DNA of 37,407 nt, taken from the NCBI GenBank assembly GCA_937890745.1, contig CALADH010000026.1, positions 1 through 37,407 of the forward strand, in the 5' to 3' direction. Position numbers and translations under genes: made by a program. The notes beneath the pieces are model-generated. The model searched no databases and was not told the DNA's origin. It worked only from the letters and a program-made list of their open reading frames with translations. Source of the stretch: Scybalocola_A sp900557175 (GTDB lineage: Bacteria > Bacillota > Clostridia > Lachnospirales > Lachnospiraceae). Below are positions 23,487 to 31,868 of this stretch, piece by piece (within the stretch, counting starts at the first letter, position 1; each line of letters starts with the position of its first letter).

Positions 23487-24681
23487 CGCTGTTTCCTCCT
23501 CTATCTTCATAGGCTAACATTAAATCGACCATTCTGCTGTAACTTTGGACACCATCGGTCTGATTATTTGCCTTTAAATATGTATCATTGACTTTATCTG
23601 CCGCCTCGGCAATCTTTCCATCATAGCTGTCCCAAAATGCACTATTTGCCGCGAGCTCTGCCTTCACTTCCGGAAGAAGCCGCTCATAAAGCATATGATA
23701 TGAAACCTCGTCCACTTTATACAGCGCATTCGTGGCATACACCCATCCTGTCAGGGCACCGCTGTAATTAAAATCAATATCATCCGAAGCCATACAGGCG
23801 ATATAAGCAATAAAATTAGCTTCATCTTCTCTCATAAAACCGCGCAGATGCGACAGCTCATGGCACATCGTAAATGGTTTATTGTAGGATATCATATGCC
23901 TGTTATAATTAGCCTCCACCGTAAACGGCGAATAAACACCGGTCAGCTGCTGATAAGATAAAATCTGTGACACAATAACGCCTTTAGGCTTTGGATAATA
24001 GCCGTCAAGCGCCGGAAATTCCCCGGCAGCTGCCTGCATTGCCGAAACAGCCCGCGCCTCCTGCTCTGTCTCAAGCACACAAAGCCCTTTCTTATTCCGC
24101 TTAATCTGTGCAGAATAGCCGTTCACCTCATCCGTCAGCTTTTCACAAAGCGCCAGAAGTTCTTCTGCCGGTCTTTCCTTCATCTCAAGGCCGCTTTCCT
24201 CGGCAAATGTATGTCTGTGATAATTAATGCCGCAATTCACTGTATAAGATAAAAACAGAGCCGATGCAAAAACAATCGCTGTCAAAAAGCCCTGCAATGC
24301 TGTCTGCCTGCGCCGGCCTTTTCTGAAAAACACAAGCCTTATCAGCCAGAGCACACTTAAAAAAATAAGTATATACAGCAAAATTTCCACCATAGATACA
24401 GGAAAAAATGCCATCAGTCTTCCTAAAGTATTCACCCATACCGGATAAATATACGCTGCATAAAATTCTGCAAAACCGGAAAAATTTCTTGCCGCAAGCT
24501 GCAATAAAACGGCAGCTGCAAGACATATTCCCGCCGCAATCAGTTTTATCTGAATCTTCTTTTTATAAACTGCCGTCCCACCGGACATCCGCCTGTTTTT
24601 TGCCGCCGTTCCTTTCGGCCCGCGGTGATTCTTTACTGCCGTTCCTCTCGGCCTGCGGTGATTTTTTACTGTCTCTCTCAA
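23470..24681 (-). CDS. DUF3810 membrane protein with HExxH-like motif
   Basis: 403 aa from TTG 24681, supported by AGGAG seven bases upstream; no internal ATG has a ribosome binding site. Residues 6-38 are three 11-residue basic repeats (KNHRRPRGTAV and variants). Hydrophobic segments follow at about 43-65, 85-113 and 130-148. The outer C-terminal domain has YNRHMISYNKPFTMCHELSHLRGFMREDEANFIAYI: HELSH plus a downstream Glu resembles a zinc-metallopeptidase site, typical of DUF3810. Substrate and function are unknown. Sharing a transcript and a 17-bp overlap with iscR is notable. The extracellular or cytoplasmic side of the domain cannot be decided from sequence alone. Confidence 0.8.
   Translation of the reverse strand: MRETVKNHRRPRGTAVKNHRGPKGTAAKNRRMSGGTAVYKKKIQIKLIAAGICLAAAVLLQLAARNFSGFAEFYAAYIYPVWVNTLGRLMAFFPVSMVEILLYILIFLSVLWLIRLVFFRKGRRRQTALQGFLTAIVFASALFLSYTVNCGINYHRHTFAEESGLEMKERPAEELLALCEKLTDEVNGYSAQIKRNKKGLCVLETEQEARAVSAMQAAAGEFPALDGYYPKPKGVIVSQILSYQQLTGVYSPFTVEANYNRHMISYNKPFTMCHELSHLRGFMREDEANFIAYIACMASDDIDFNYSGALTGWVYATNALYKVDEVSYHMLYERLLPEVKAELAANSAFWDSYDGKIAEAADKVNDTYLKANNQTDGVQSYSRMVDLMLAYEDRGGNSDDDIN
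24568..24666 (-). repeat. Three tandem 33-bp repeats in the DUF3810 gene
   Basis: The coding region for residues 6-38 consists of three in-frame 33-bp units giving KNHRRPRGTAV, KNHRGPKGTAA and KNRRMSGGTAV. The first two are the most alike, the third is diverged. Units of 33 bp preserve frame on gain or loss, so copy number may vary between strains. Confidence 0.85.
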
Positions 24682-24722
24682 AATATTACTCCTGTCTAAA
24701 ATAACCTTTTAATACAAACATC

Positions 24723-24731
24723 ATTATATCA
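24723..24731 (-). promoter_or_regulatory. Extended -10 promoter of DUF3810-iscR
   Basis: TGATATAAT on the minus strand, 42 bases before TTG 24681; -35 not evident in the T-rich upstream stretch. Confidence 0.6.
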
Positions 24732-24814
24732 AAAAGTCCAAAAAAGAAAAGTTGTTATTTTCGTTATATTTTCCCATAATTATCAGAGTTCATAGAAATT
24801 TTAGAATAATTATG

Positions 24815-24845
24815 TTGACGAGCCCCCTATCCGTCATCGTATTAT
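24815..24845 (+). promoter_or_regulatory. Possible promoter of the cardiolipin synthase gene
   Basis: TTGACG (24815-24820) and TATTAT (24840-24845) with a long 19-base spacer. A shorter spacing has no good -10, so the call is tentative; a 19-base spacer can indicate activator dependence. Confidence 0.4.
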
Positions 24846-24879
24846 AGTATTAGATACACAATAACAGGGGGGTATTGAT

Positions 24880-26286
24880 ATGCTGCATCTAATTTTATTT
24901 ATCATTTATATTTCTTTAATCCTTATGGTTATTTTTGTTGAACGCAAACGTCCGACAGAAGCACTTCTATGGGTAGTTATTATGATTTGTGTACCCTATG
25001 CAGGCACGATTTTATATCTTATCTTCGGAAGCACCGCCGCCATTAAGCTGACTGCTGCTTTCAGGAAAAATAAGTTAAAAAAACAGCCTTACAATGTTCA
25101 TTTGCCGGCGCCGGCTTCTATTGATGAAAACCGGCTATCCGCAGCCAATTTACAGGTTTCCCATTTTAATACGGTCTATAATGCAAGTCCGCTGACCTGC
25201 TGTGAACAGACTGACTTTTTTACAAACGGCAGAAGCCACTATACACAGCTGTTCCATGATATCAGACAAGCCAAAAAAAGTATTTTCATAGAATTTTATA
25301 CGATTCACCATGATACGGTCGGTGAAGACCTCGTAAAATTTCTGACACAAAAAGCTAAAGAAGGTGTTACGGTATGGGTAATGTGTGATTTCATTGCCAA
25401 TTTGTCCACACCACAAAAGATGTTTAAACCGCTCATTGACGCAGGCGGAAAGGTTGTCCGCGTCAAACCATATTTTACACATTACCGAAGCCATAGAAAA
25501 ATTGTATCTATTGATCAGAAAATTGCTTATATCGGCGGCATGAACATCGGAAAACAATATGCAAATATGGATAAAGTCAAAAATCCGTGGCGGGATACGC
25601 AGATCCGTCTTGTCGGCTCATGCGCCTCTGTTTTGACAACCTATTTTTTAAAAGACTGGATTTGTTCCATCAAGCGCCGCGACTGGCAATATACGATTGC
25701 TTACATCAATCAGATGCAACGTCCGACATATAATGAAACTTCATCTTTATGCCAATTTATTGCCGGCGGCGTCGATACCGACAAGGAAGCCGTCAAAATG
25801 TGTTATTTAAGTATGATCCGAAGCGCCAAAAAGCGTATCCGCATCCAGTCGCCTTATTTTATACCGGATGCCTCCATTCTTGACGCCCTTAAAACAGCCG
25901 CCGCTTCCGGTGTTGAAATTGAACTTATGATTCCGGGCATCAAGGCAAGCTTCTTTCTTGATCCGGTCACAAATTACTACAGCGGCCAGCTTTTGGAATA
26001 TGGTACAAAGGTCTATAAATACAAAGGGTATATTCATGCAAAAACAATGACTGTTGACGACGAATTATGCTGCATCGGTTCTGTAAATATGGATATGCGA
26101 AGTCTGATGGTCGATGATGAAGTATGCGGTGTTTTCTATGAAAATAAGCTTGTACAAAAATATAATTCTATTTATGACAACGATATATCCCATTGTACGC
26201 CTTATACGTGGGAACAATTTAAAAACCGGAGTCAGAAAGAACATTTCATGGAAAGTATATTCCTGCCGTTTGCGCCGCTCATGTAA
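24880..26286 (+). CDS. cls: Cardiolipin synthase (phospholipase D family)
   Basis: 468 aa with AGGGGGG before the ATG. Two N-terminal membrane helices (about 1-20 and 28-50) contain VERKRPTEALLWVVIMICVPYAGTILYLIFG, the classic Cls start. Two PLD phosphotransferase motifs follow: H205-x-K207-x4-D212 (HRKIVSID) with IGGMNIG, and H386-x-K388-x4-D393 (HAKTMTVD) with IGSVNMD. It condenses two phosphatidylglycerols to cardiolipin and glycerol, at the inner leaflet. C-terminal residues after about 450 look normal. No terminator is obvious between it and the next gene, but that gene has its own promoter. Confidence 0.93.
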   Translation: MLHLILFIIYISLILMVIFVERKRPTEALLWVVIMICVPYAGTILYLIFGSTAAIKLTAAFRKNKLKKQPYNVHLPAPASIDENRLSAANLQVSHFNTVYNASPLTCCEQTDFFTNGRSHYTQLFHDIRQAKKSIFIEFYTIHHDTVGEDLVKFLTQKAKEGVTVWVMCDFIANLSTPQKMFKPLIDAGGKVVRVKPYFTHYRSHRKIVSIDQKIAYIGGMNIGKQYANMDKVKNPWRDTQIRLVGSCASVLTTYFLKDWICSIKRRDWQYTIAYINQMQRPTYNETSSLCQFIAGGVDTDKEAVKMCYLSMIRSAKKRIRIQSPYFIPDASILDALKTAAASGVEIELMIPGIKASFFLDPVTNYYSGQLLEYGTKVYKYKGYIHAKTMTVDDELCCIGSVNMDMRSLMVDDEVCGVFYENKLVQKYNSIYDNDISHCTPYTWEQFKNRSQKEHFMESIFLPFAPLM

Positions 26287-26319
26287 TCATTTTTACAAAA
26301 TTTTTTCCGTTCCAACGCC

Positions 26320-26348
26320 TTGAAAGATATTTGTTTTTCCTTTACAAT
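26320..26348 (+). promoter_or_regulatory. Promoter of the BMP-domain gene
   Basis: TTGAAA (26320-26325), 17 bases, TACAAT (26343-26348). Start near 26355, giving a leader of about 80 bases. Confidence 0.65.
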
Positions 26349-26370
26349 AGATTTTATCATACAATATTTT

Positions 26371-26405
26371 TGGAAGCAGCTATCTTTCTATAGCTCCCTT
26401 TTTAG
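26371..26405 (+). terminator. Weak hairpin with T-run in the leader of the BMP-domain gene
   Basis: AGCTAT (26378-26383) and ATAGCT (26390-26395) pair, extended by GG/CC across an internal loop, followed by five T. It lies inside the leader predicted from the promoter at 26320-26348, so it could be an attenuator or simply end cls transcripts. The stem is short. Confidence 0.35.
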
Positions 26406-26435
26406 GATCATTCAAAGCTTTCACGGAGGTGGATT

Positions 26436-28352
26436 ATGGCAAGCTCAGATTATGAAAAAGCGCTCCGGCTTGGTCAGAAGGAATATCGTTCCCGTCTCAC
26501 AAACGGCGAATATCCTTACCTGCCTGTGCTGGATGACCTTTTATCTCACACAGATATTGAAACACGTACAGACCTCGGACTCGTCGATATTCCGCTTGAG
26601 CTTATTGTAGGCACAAGCACTCAGGGCCGCACGACAGCCTTTGCCGGCAATTTTATGCCGCTTTTAGAGGACACAACCGAATTTGCCCTAAAATGGACAC
26701 ATCTTTATGACTCTATGCTTGATATCGGACAAAGAGATCCGGTCAAAGCCTATGAATTCATGAACCGTTTCTATATTGTTGAGGGCAACAAACGTGTCAG
26801 CGTATCCAAATTTTTAAACGGCGTCAGTGTTTACGGCACTGTCACACGTTATGTTCCGAAATATGATCCAAACGACCTTGACATTGTCCTGTACTATGAA
26901 TTTTTGGATTTTTATAAAGTGACAGGCATTAATTATATTGAATTTTCAAAAGAAGGCAGCTTTAAAAAACTGATGGAAATTGTTGCAGGAAGCACTGAAC
27001 ACGTATGGACAAGTGAAGAAAAAGCTTTCTTCCGTTCATCCTATCTGCATTTTTCAAAAGAATATGACGCCAAAGGCGGTAAAAAACTTTCCATCACAAA
27101 GGCTGACGCCATGCTTGCCTACATTACGATTTACGGCTATCCGCAGCTTTTAGATGCACAGCCGTCTGAGCTCCGGACAAATCTCTCCAAAATATGGGAT
27201 GAGTTTCTCATGCATCAGGAGGAAGAACCGATTGCACTTGTCATGCAGCCAAATGATGACGCGCCGCGCCAGACACTTTTGTCCAAGCTTATTTCACCAA
27301 CACCGTCAAAGGTGCGGGCGGCTTTTATTCATGACAAATCAACAAAAACATCGGCATGGACTTATGGCCATGAGCTTGGGCGAACCCATGCGGAACAGGT
27401 TTTCGGCGATAAAATTGAAACTTGCTGCATCGAAAACGTGCTCCCTGAAAATGCCTATGATGTCATCGACATGGCGATTCATGATGGCTACGACACCATT
27501 TTTACAACGACGCCGCAGCTTCTCGGCGCCAGCTTAAAAGCAGCCATCGACCACCCGGATATAAGAATCCTCAACTGCTCATTGAATACATCACACAGAT
27601 ATATCCGCACCTATTACGGACGTATGTATGAAGCAAAATTTCTGACCGGTGCCATTGCGGGCGCCCTTGCCGAAAACGGCCGGCTCGGCTATATCGCCGA
27701 CTATCCGATCTACGGTATGACCGCCAATATTAATGCTTTTGCCCTCGGCGCCAAACTTGTCAATCCGCGTGCAAAGGTTTACCTTGAATGGTCAACGGTC
27801 AAAGACCGGGATATTGAGAAAAATTTCCGTGACAACGATGTCCACTACATTTCCAACAAAGAAATGATTACACCGGAACATATTTCAAGACAGTTTGGTC
27901 TTTACTATACCGACGGCAGCACCCCTGTCAACTTATCCATGCCTGTATGGCATTGGGGCGCTATGTATGAGCTGATTATTAAAAGTATTTTAAACGGCAC
28001 ATGGAAAAATGATGATATTTCCGGCACAACACAGGCCATCAATTACTGGTGGGGCATGTCTGCCGGCGTCATTGACGTCATTTACTCAGAACGTCTTCCG
28101 ATTGGCACAAAGCGTCTGATCAACCTTTTAAAGCAGACCATATGTACCGGCGACTTCAACCCGTTTTCCGGCGCACTCTATGCTCAGGAAGGCATCATTC
28201 AGACCGGAGCAAAGGACGTACTGACGCCTGAAGAAATTATCAAAATGGACTGGCTCGCCGAAAATGTTATCGGCTCAATTCCAAGCATCGACGAGTTAAA
28301 AGAAGAAGCCCGTCCGATTGTCCTTCTTCAGGGCGTTTTAGATGCAGATTAG
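26436..28352 (+). CDS. Leaderless two-domain protein: ParB-like N-terminal region plus BMP (PBP1-like) domain
   Basis: 638 aa, GGAGG seven bases before the ATG. There is no signal peptide or lipobox, so it should be cytoplasmic. Residues 290-600 match the BMP/PnrA-type periplasmic-binding fold: VRAAFIHDKSTKTSAWTYGHELGR, GYDTIFTTTPQLLGASLKAA, YEAKFLTGAIAGALAENGRLGYIADYPIYG, INAFALGAKLVNPRAKVYLEWS. The first 280 residues are different and contain DIPLELIVGTSTQGRTTAFAGNF and FYIVEGNKRVSVSKFLNG (112-129), reminiscent of ParB/Srx-like nucleotide-binding folds (GNKRV). Ordinary BMP proteins are lipoproteins feeding nucleoside ABC importers; none is encoded nearby. A role as a cytoplasmic nucleoside or nucleotide sensor, or regulator, is inference. 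It is 21 bp from a metallophosphoesterase gene. Confidence 0.75.
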   Translation: MASSDYEKALRLGQKEYRSRLTNGEYPYLPVLDDLLSHTDIETRTDLGLVDIPLELIVGTSTQGRTTAFAGNFMPLLEDTTEFALKWTHLYDSMLDIGQRDPVKAYEFMNRFYIVEGNKRVSVSKFLNGVSVYGTVTRYVPKYDPNDLDIVLYYEFLDFYKVTGINYIEFSKEGSFKKLMEIVAGSTEHVWTSEEKAFFRSSYLHFSKEYDAKGGKKLSITKADAMLAYITIYGYPQLLDAQPSELRTNLSKIWDEFLMHQEEEPIALVMQPNDDAPRQTLLSKLISPTPSKVRAAFIHDKSTKTSAWTYGHELGRTHAEQVFGDKIETCCIENVLPENAYDVIDMAIHDGYDTIFTTTPQLLGASLKAAIDHPDIRILNCSLNTSHRYIRTYYGRMYEAKFLTGAIAGALAENGRLGYIADYPIYGMTANINAFALGAKLVNPRAKVYLEWSTVKDRDIEKNFRDNDVHYISNKEMITPEHISRQFGLYYTDGSTPVNLSMPVWHWGAMYELIIKSILNGTWKNDDISGTTQAINYWWGMSAGVIDVIYSERLPIGTKRLINLLKQTICTGDFNPFSGALYAQEGIIQTGAKDVLTPEEIIKMDWLAENVIGSIPSIDELKEEARPIVLLQGVLDAD

Positions 28353-28373
28353 TTTAGAAAAGGTTTTAAGGAT

Positions 28374-28964
28374 ATGAAAATTTTAGTACTTGCAGATAAA
28401 GAGTCCGAATCATTATGGGACTACTTTGACAAAAGCAAACTTGAAAATATAGACCTCATCATATCGTGCGGAGATCTGGACAGCCGCTATCTGTCCTTTC
28501 TCGCCAGCTTTACCCATGCCCCGGTACTCTATGTCCACGGCAACCACGACGCGGCCTACAAGACGATCCCTCCTGAGGGATGTATTTGTATCGATGATAA
28601 AATCTATACATTTAACGGCATCCGTATTCTCGGACTGGGCGGCTCACTGCGCTACAAGGACGGACCGTACCAATACTCCCAGTACGATATGAACGCCCGT
28701 ATTTTACGCCTTACGCCGCAGCTGCTGCGCAGGCGCGGCTTCGATATTCTTATTACACACGCACCGGCCTACGGCTTAAATGACGGCGATGATTTACCGC
28801 ACAAAGGCTTCACCGGCTTTGTCAAGCTTTTGGATAAATATAAACCAAAATATTTCATCCACGGCCACGTCCACATGAACTACGGACGCAAGCACACCCG
28901 CGAAAGCGAATATAACGGCACAAAAATTGTCAACGCTTATGAAAAGTATATTATAGAGATATGA
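28374..28964 (+). CDS. Calcineurin-like metallophosphoesterase
   Basis: 196 aa; AAGG lies close to the ATG. The metal-binding motifs are nearly complete: ISCGDLD (GD), VHGNHD (GNH[DE]), LITHAPAYG (H) and IHGHVHMNYG (GHxH). The N-terminal first motif is MKILVLADKES, where the usual D-x-H is replaced by ADKES: Asp8 is followed by Lys-Glu rather than a His, so one metal ligand is missing or changed. The protein may hydrolyse a phosphodiester or phosphomonoester; it resembles small YfcE/MJ0936-like or Rv-type phosphoesterases of unknown substrate. It follows the BMP-domain gene by 21 bp and shares its transcript. A 20-bp hairpin covers its stop codon. Confidence 0.82.
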   Translation: MKILVLADKESESLWDYFDKSKLENIDLIISCGDLDSRYLSFLASFTHAPVLYVHGNHDAAYKTIPPEGCICIDDKIYTFNGIRILGLGGSLRYKDGPYQYSQYDMNARILRLTPQLLRRRGFDILITHAPAYGLNDGDDLPHKGFTGFVKLLDKYKPKYFIHGHVHMNYGRKHTRESEYNGTKIVNAYEKYIIEI

Positions 28965-29001
28965 GAAAAGAGTGCGCTCACGCGCACTCTTTTCTCATAT
29001 C
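28958..29001. terminator. Perfect 20-bp hairpin over both converging stop codons
   Basis: Arms 28958-28977 and 28982-29001 are exact inverses (GATATGAGAAAAGAGTGCGC on the left) around the loop TCAC. The stop of the phosphoesterase (28962-28964) and the last codons and stop of the acyltransferase (28978 on) lie inside it. T-rich ends on both strands allow bidirectional termination, though the T-run is part of the stem. Confidence 0.85.
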
Positions 29002-29994
29002 CAAAACCTTATTCACAGCCCTTGTAAATACCGGCGCCGACAACAGAACCGCCAAAAGCACACCCATCATAAGCCACACGACATTGCCTGCTGTCCAACC
29101 GATATTATCCCGCAGCCATACGAGCACATCTGCATATGTCAGACAATACAGCACCGGCCGGTGCAGTACAAAAACTGCCAGTGTACGCCGTCCCATTGTG
29201 CTTAAAAATCCAAGCTTTATATGCGGCATAGCCGCCATGACAAAAAAGCACATCAGGAAGCTTATAAGATAAGCCACAATTCTGAATATCGGCTCTGCAC
29301 AGGCGACATCATCAATTGTTTCATAGCCGTTTCTCCCGGTAAACATCGGCCGGAGCTCATACATCGTTTCCCTGTTAAAAATACAAAGCAGTGAAAACCC
29401 GGCGATGCCGGCAATCCCACAGATTTTGAGCCATCCCTTTTTCATAAAATTTGTCAGCCGTCTGACATCAAGCATCCATCCTAAAAGGAAAAACGGATAA
29501 AAAATAATAATTCTTGACATCACAAGCACATCATTGACATCTGGATCATAGCCGACTAAGAGCGCAAGCAGTACCGACAAAGCAAGCAGCCACTTTTTAT
29601 TAATATTTCTCAAAATATATGAAATCACATAATAGGCTGCCGTTGCGAAAAGATACCACGGCACGCCATCCTCCTCAAACAGATGAAAATTAATATCCTC
29701 GTGGCCAATCACTGTCCGCGTAAAGTAAAGCACAGCCTTAAGCATCACATACAATCCGCCGAAAACAACCACCTTATCGAGCACGCGCGCCCTGTCTGAA
29801 ACAATTTTTTTACATAAAAGACCGTTAATAAATATAAACAGCGGCATATGAAATGAGTAAATCATAAGAAACAGACTTTCCATTGCTTCGGAATCATCAA
29901 GGGCTATATCTGTAAAATGGCCGACAACAACTAAAATAATAAGCAGCCCTTTAAGATTATCCAGATATACATTTCGATTAAGCTCTTTTGCCAT
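28978..29994 (-). CDS. Acyltransferase-3 family membrane protein
   Basis: 338 aa from ATG 29994, with AGAGG ten bases upstream; ATG 30015 is an alternative start. Ten or so hydrophobic segments. RNVYLDNLKGLLIILVVVGHF near the N-terminus, FHMPLFIFINGLLCKK and the late FVLHRPVLY match the Acyl_transf_3 family (OafA/fucose 4-O-acetylase-like, COG3594). The His of VVGH is the conserved catalytic residue. Members transfer acetyl or other acyl groups to sugars or other acceptors of cell-surface polymers. The acceptor is not deducible. It is monocistronic here and ends in the shared hairpin. Confidence 0.85.
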   Translation of the reverse strand: MAKELNRNVYLDNLKGLLIILVVVGHFTDIALDDSEAMESLFLMIYSFHMPLFIFINGLLCKKIVSDRARVLDKVVVFGGLYVMLKAVLYFTRTVIGHEDINFHLFEEDGVPWYLFATAAYYVISYILRNINKKWLLALSVLLALLVGYDPDVNDVLVMSRIIIFYPFFLLGWMLDVRRLTNFMKKGWLKICGIAGIAGFSLLCIFNRETMYELRPMFTGRNGYETIDDVACAEPIFRIVAYLISFLMCFFVMAAMPHIKLGFLSTMGRRTLAVFVLHRPVLYCLTYADVLVWLRDNIGWTAGNVVWLMMGVLLAVLLSAPVFTRAVNKVLDMRKECA

Positions 29995-30111
29995 TTTTAA
30001 AATGCCTCTTTCCATAAATAATATACGAAATATTATCATATTTTTAAAAAAACGTCCATCCTAAAAATGTAGAGCATCATACTTTTACCGTACCGGGCAT
30101 AGCTACAGCCC

Positions 30112-30142
30112 AAAAAAGCCCCGGCGCCAATGCACCGGGGCT
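30112..30142 (-). terminator. Intrinsic terminator of the padR-HAAS/NfeD-SPFH operon
   Basis: AGCCCCGG (30117-30124) and CCGGGGCT (30135-30142) form an 8-bp stem with six T after it on the minus strand, 15 bp past the stop of the SPFH gene. Confidence 0.9.
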
Positions 30143-30156
30143 GTCTGTTCCATCAT

Positions 30157-31086
30157 TTAGTTTGTACTGTCCTTTGCGACTTCCACAATTGATTTTGTAA
30201 GGCCCGCAATGCCCTGAATATCTGAAGGGATAATAATTTTTGTTGCTTTGCCATCTGCGGCCTTTTCAAAAGCCTCAAGGCTCTTAATCTGAAGCACTGC
30301 AGCGTCTGCGCCGGCATCTTTTAAAAACTTGATACCGTCGGCATTGGCCTGCTGGATTTTCAAGATGGCTGTCGCTTCACCTTCGGCCTCGCGAATCTTT
30401 GCCTCCTTGACTGCCTCTGCACGGAGAATCGCTGCCTGCTTGTCGGCCTCGGCCTGTAAAATGACAGACTCTTTATGACCTTCGGCACTCAGAATTGCCG
30501 AACGCTTCTCGCCCTCTGCAATAAGAATTGCTTCACGGCGCTCACGCTCAGCCTTCATCTGCTTCTCCATCGCATCCTGAATTGCCGCCGGCGGAATAAT
30601 ATTTTTGAGTTCGACACGGTTGACCTTAATGCCCCACGGATCTGTGGCAACATCCAATGTTGAACGCATCTTTGCATTAATGATTTCTCTTGATGTCAAA
30701 GATTCATCAAGCTCTAATTCACCGATTAAGTTACGGAGTGTTGTTGCTGTAAGATTCTCAATTGCCATAATCGGATTCTGAACACCGTAGCAGTATAGCT
30801 TCGGATCTGTAATCTGATAAAAAACAACGGTATCAATACGCATTGTGACATTATCCTTTGTGATTACCGGCTGCGGCGCAAAATCCACAACCTGCTCTTT
30901 AAGAATGACTTTCTTTGCCACCTTATCCACAATCGGCAATTTTAAATGAAAACCAACCGACCATGTGCTCTGATAAGCACCGAGGCGCTCGATAACGTAT
31001 GCCTGTGCCTGAGGCACAATCCTGATACAGGATGCCAAAAGAAGCAGCAGCACAATAATTACAATAGCAGCAATGATAATTTCCAT
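30157..31086 (-). CDS. SPFH/Band 7 (stomatin-like, slipin) protein
   Basis: 309 aa, AGGAGG eight bases before ATG 31086. Residues 1-20 form one membrane helix (MEIIIAAIVIIVLLLLLASC). Residues 21-180 are the SPFH domain: IRIVPQAQAYVIERLGAYQST, FHLKLPIVDKVAKKVILKEQVVDF, PVITKDNVTMRIDTVVFYQITDP, TTLRNLIGELELDE. Residues 180-250 are an Ala/Glu-rich coiled coil (AEGEKRSAILSAEGHKES, ILRAEAVKEAKIREAEGEA), as in slipins that form ring-like membrane scaffolds. It is 15 bp downstream of the NfeD-fusion gene; slipin and NfeD proteins are well-known partners (membrane microdomains). Regulation is by the PadR repressor of the same operon. Confidence 0.9.
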   Translation of the reverse strand: MEIIIAAIVIIVLLLLLASCIRIVPQAQAYVIERLGAYQSTWSVGFHLKLPIVDKVAKKVILKEQVVDFAPQPVITKDNVTMRIDTVVFYQITDPKLYCYGVQNPIMAIENLTATTLRNLIGELELDESLTSREIINAKMRSTLDVATDPWGIKVNRVELKNIIPPAAIQDAMEKQMKAERERREAILIAEGEKRSAILSAEGHKESVILQAEADKQAAILRAEAVKEAKIREAEGEATAILKIQQANADGIKFLKDAGADAAVLQIKSLEAFEKAADGKATKIIIPSDIQGIAGLTKSIVEVAKDSTN

Positions 31087-31101
31087 AACGTAAACCTCCT
31101 G

Positions 31102-31866
31102 TTATTTTTTTCTGACGATAAGCTTCGCCCCGCTGATATTTAAAATCTCCACTGTATCGCCTTTTAAAATTTTATGATTTTCAACGGACGCGCGGGCCGT
31201 CCATATCATACCGGCCACCACAGCCTCACCTGTCCCGTGTGTATTATCAATATCCTCCGTGACAACCGCCGTCCGCCCAATAAGGCTGTCGGCATTTGTC
31301 CGCTCTCGTGTCTTATTGAAATACTTGACGGCAATCGGCCGTGTAATAAAAAGAAGTACGCCACTGACAATACAAAATACAGAAACCTGAATAACTACAT
31401 TAAAGTTTAACAGCGCACATATCAGACCGATGAGCGCACCGCCGGCAAACCATATCGTTGTCAGACCAAGCGTTGCAATTTCTACAACAATTAATACAAT
31501 TAAAAGCACAAGCCAGCATATGCTCTGATAAAAGGACGACTTATAATCTGAACTGCCCATGCCCTCTGTAATCCGCAGAAGCACCGCATTCATAAGAAAA
31601 CCGGCCACAAAAATCACGCAGGCAAGAAGTACAAACTTAAGTATCTTCACATATCTTGCCTCATGATGTCCCCGGCCCGAACCGGCCATAAACTCCTCTG
31701 CGACTTCCTCCGGCTCTCCGATGCGCCGAATGACTTCATCCATCGATTCGCCCTGCTCCAACGCTGCCTGAATGTCACTGTCTAAATCGGCCTCTATCCT
31801 CTTTTTCTCAGATTTTTTCAAATCCAGACCGCGCATAATTTCTTTAATATATTCCTGCTTTGTCAT
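31102..31866 (-). CDS. HAAS (DUF1700) domain fused to NfeD-like membrane protein
   Basis: 254 aa, GGAGG eight bases before ATG 31866. Residues 1-65 (MTKQEYIKEIMRGLDLKKSEKKRIEADLDSDIQAALEQG, then SMDEVIRRIGEPEEVAEEFMAG) are a HAAS/DUF1700 signal-type domain usually encoded next to PadR regulators. Residues 70-180 have four hydrophobic segments, with EIATLGLTTIWFAGGALIGLICALL characteristic of NfeD. Residues 190-254 (DSLIGRTAVVTEDID, TGEAVVAGMIWTARASVE, LKGDTVEILNISGAKLIVRKK) are the NfeD OB-fold. NfeD associates with SPFH proteins, and the next gene encodes one. The padR stop is only two bases before this start. The fusion links the PadR-type sensory domain with the NfeD/SPFH pair in one polypeptide. 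Confidence 0.85.
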   Translation of the reverse strand: MTKQEYIKEIMRGLDLKKSEKKRIEADLDSDIQAALEQGESMDEVIRRIGEPEEVAEEFMAGSGRGHHEARYVKILKFVLLACVIFVAGFLMNAVLLRITEGMGSSDYKSSFYQSICWLVLLIVLIVVEIATLGLTTIWFAGGALIGLICALLNFNVVIQVSVFCIVSGVLLFITRPIAVKYFNKTRERTNADSLIGRTAVVTEDIDNTHGTGEAVVAGMIWTARASVENHKILKGDTVEILNISGAKLIVRKK

Positions 31867-31868
31867 AG

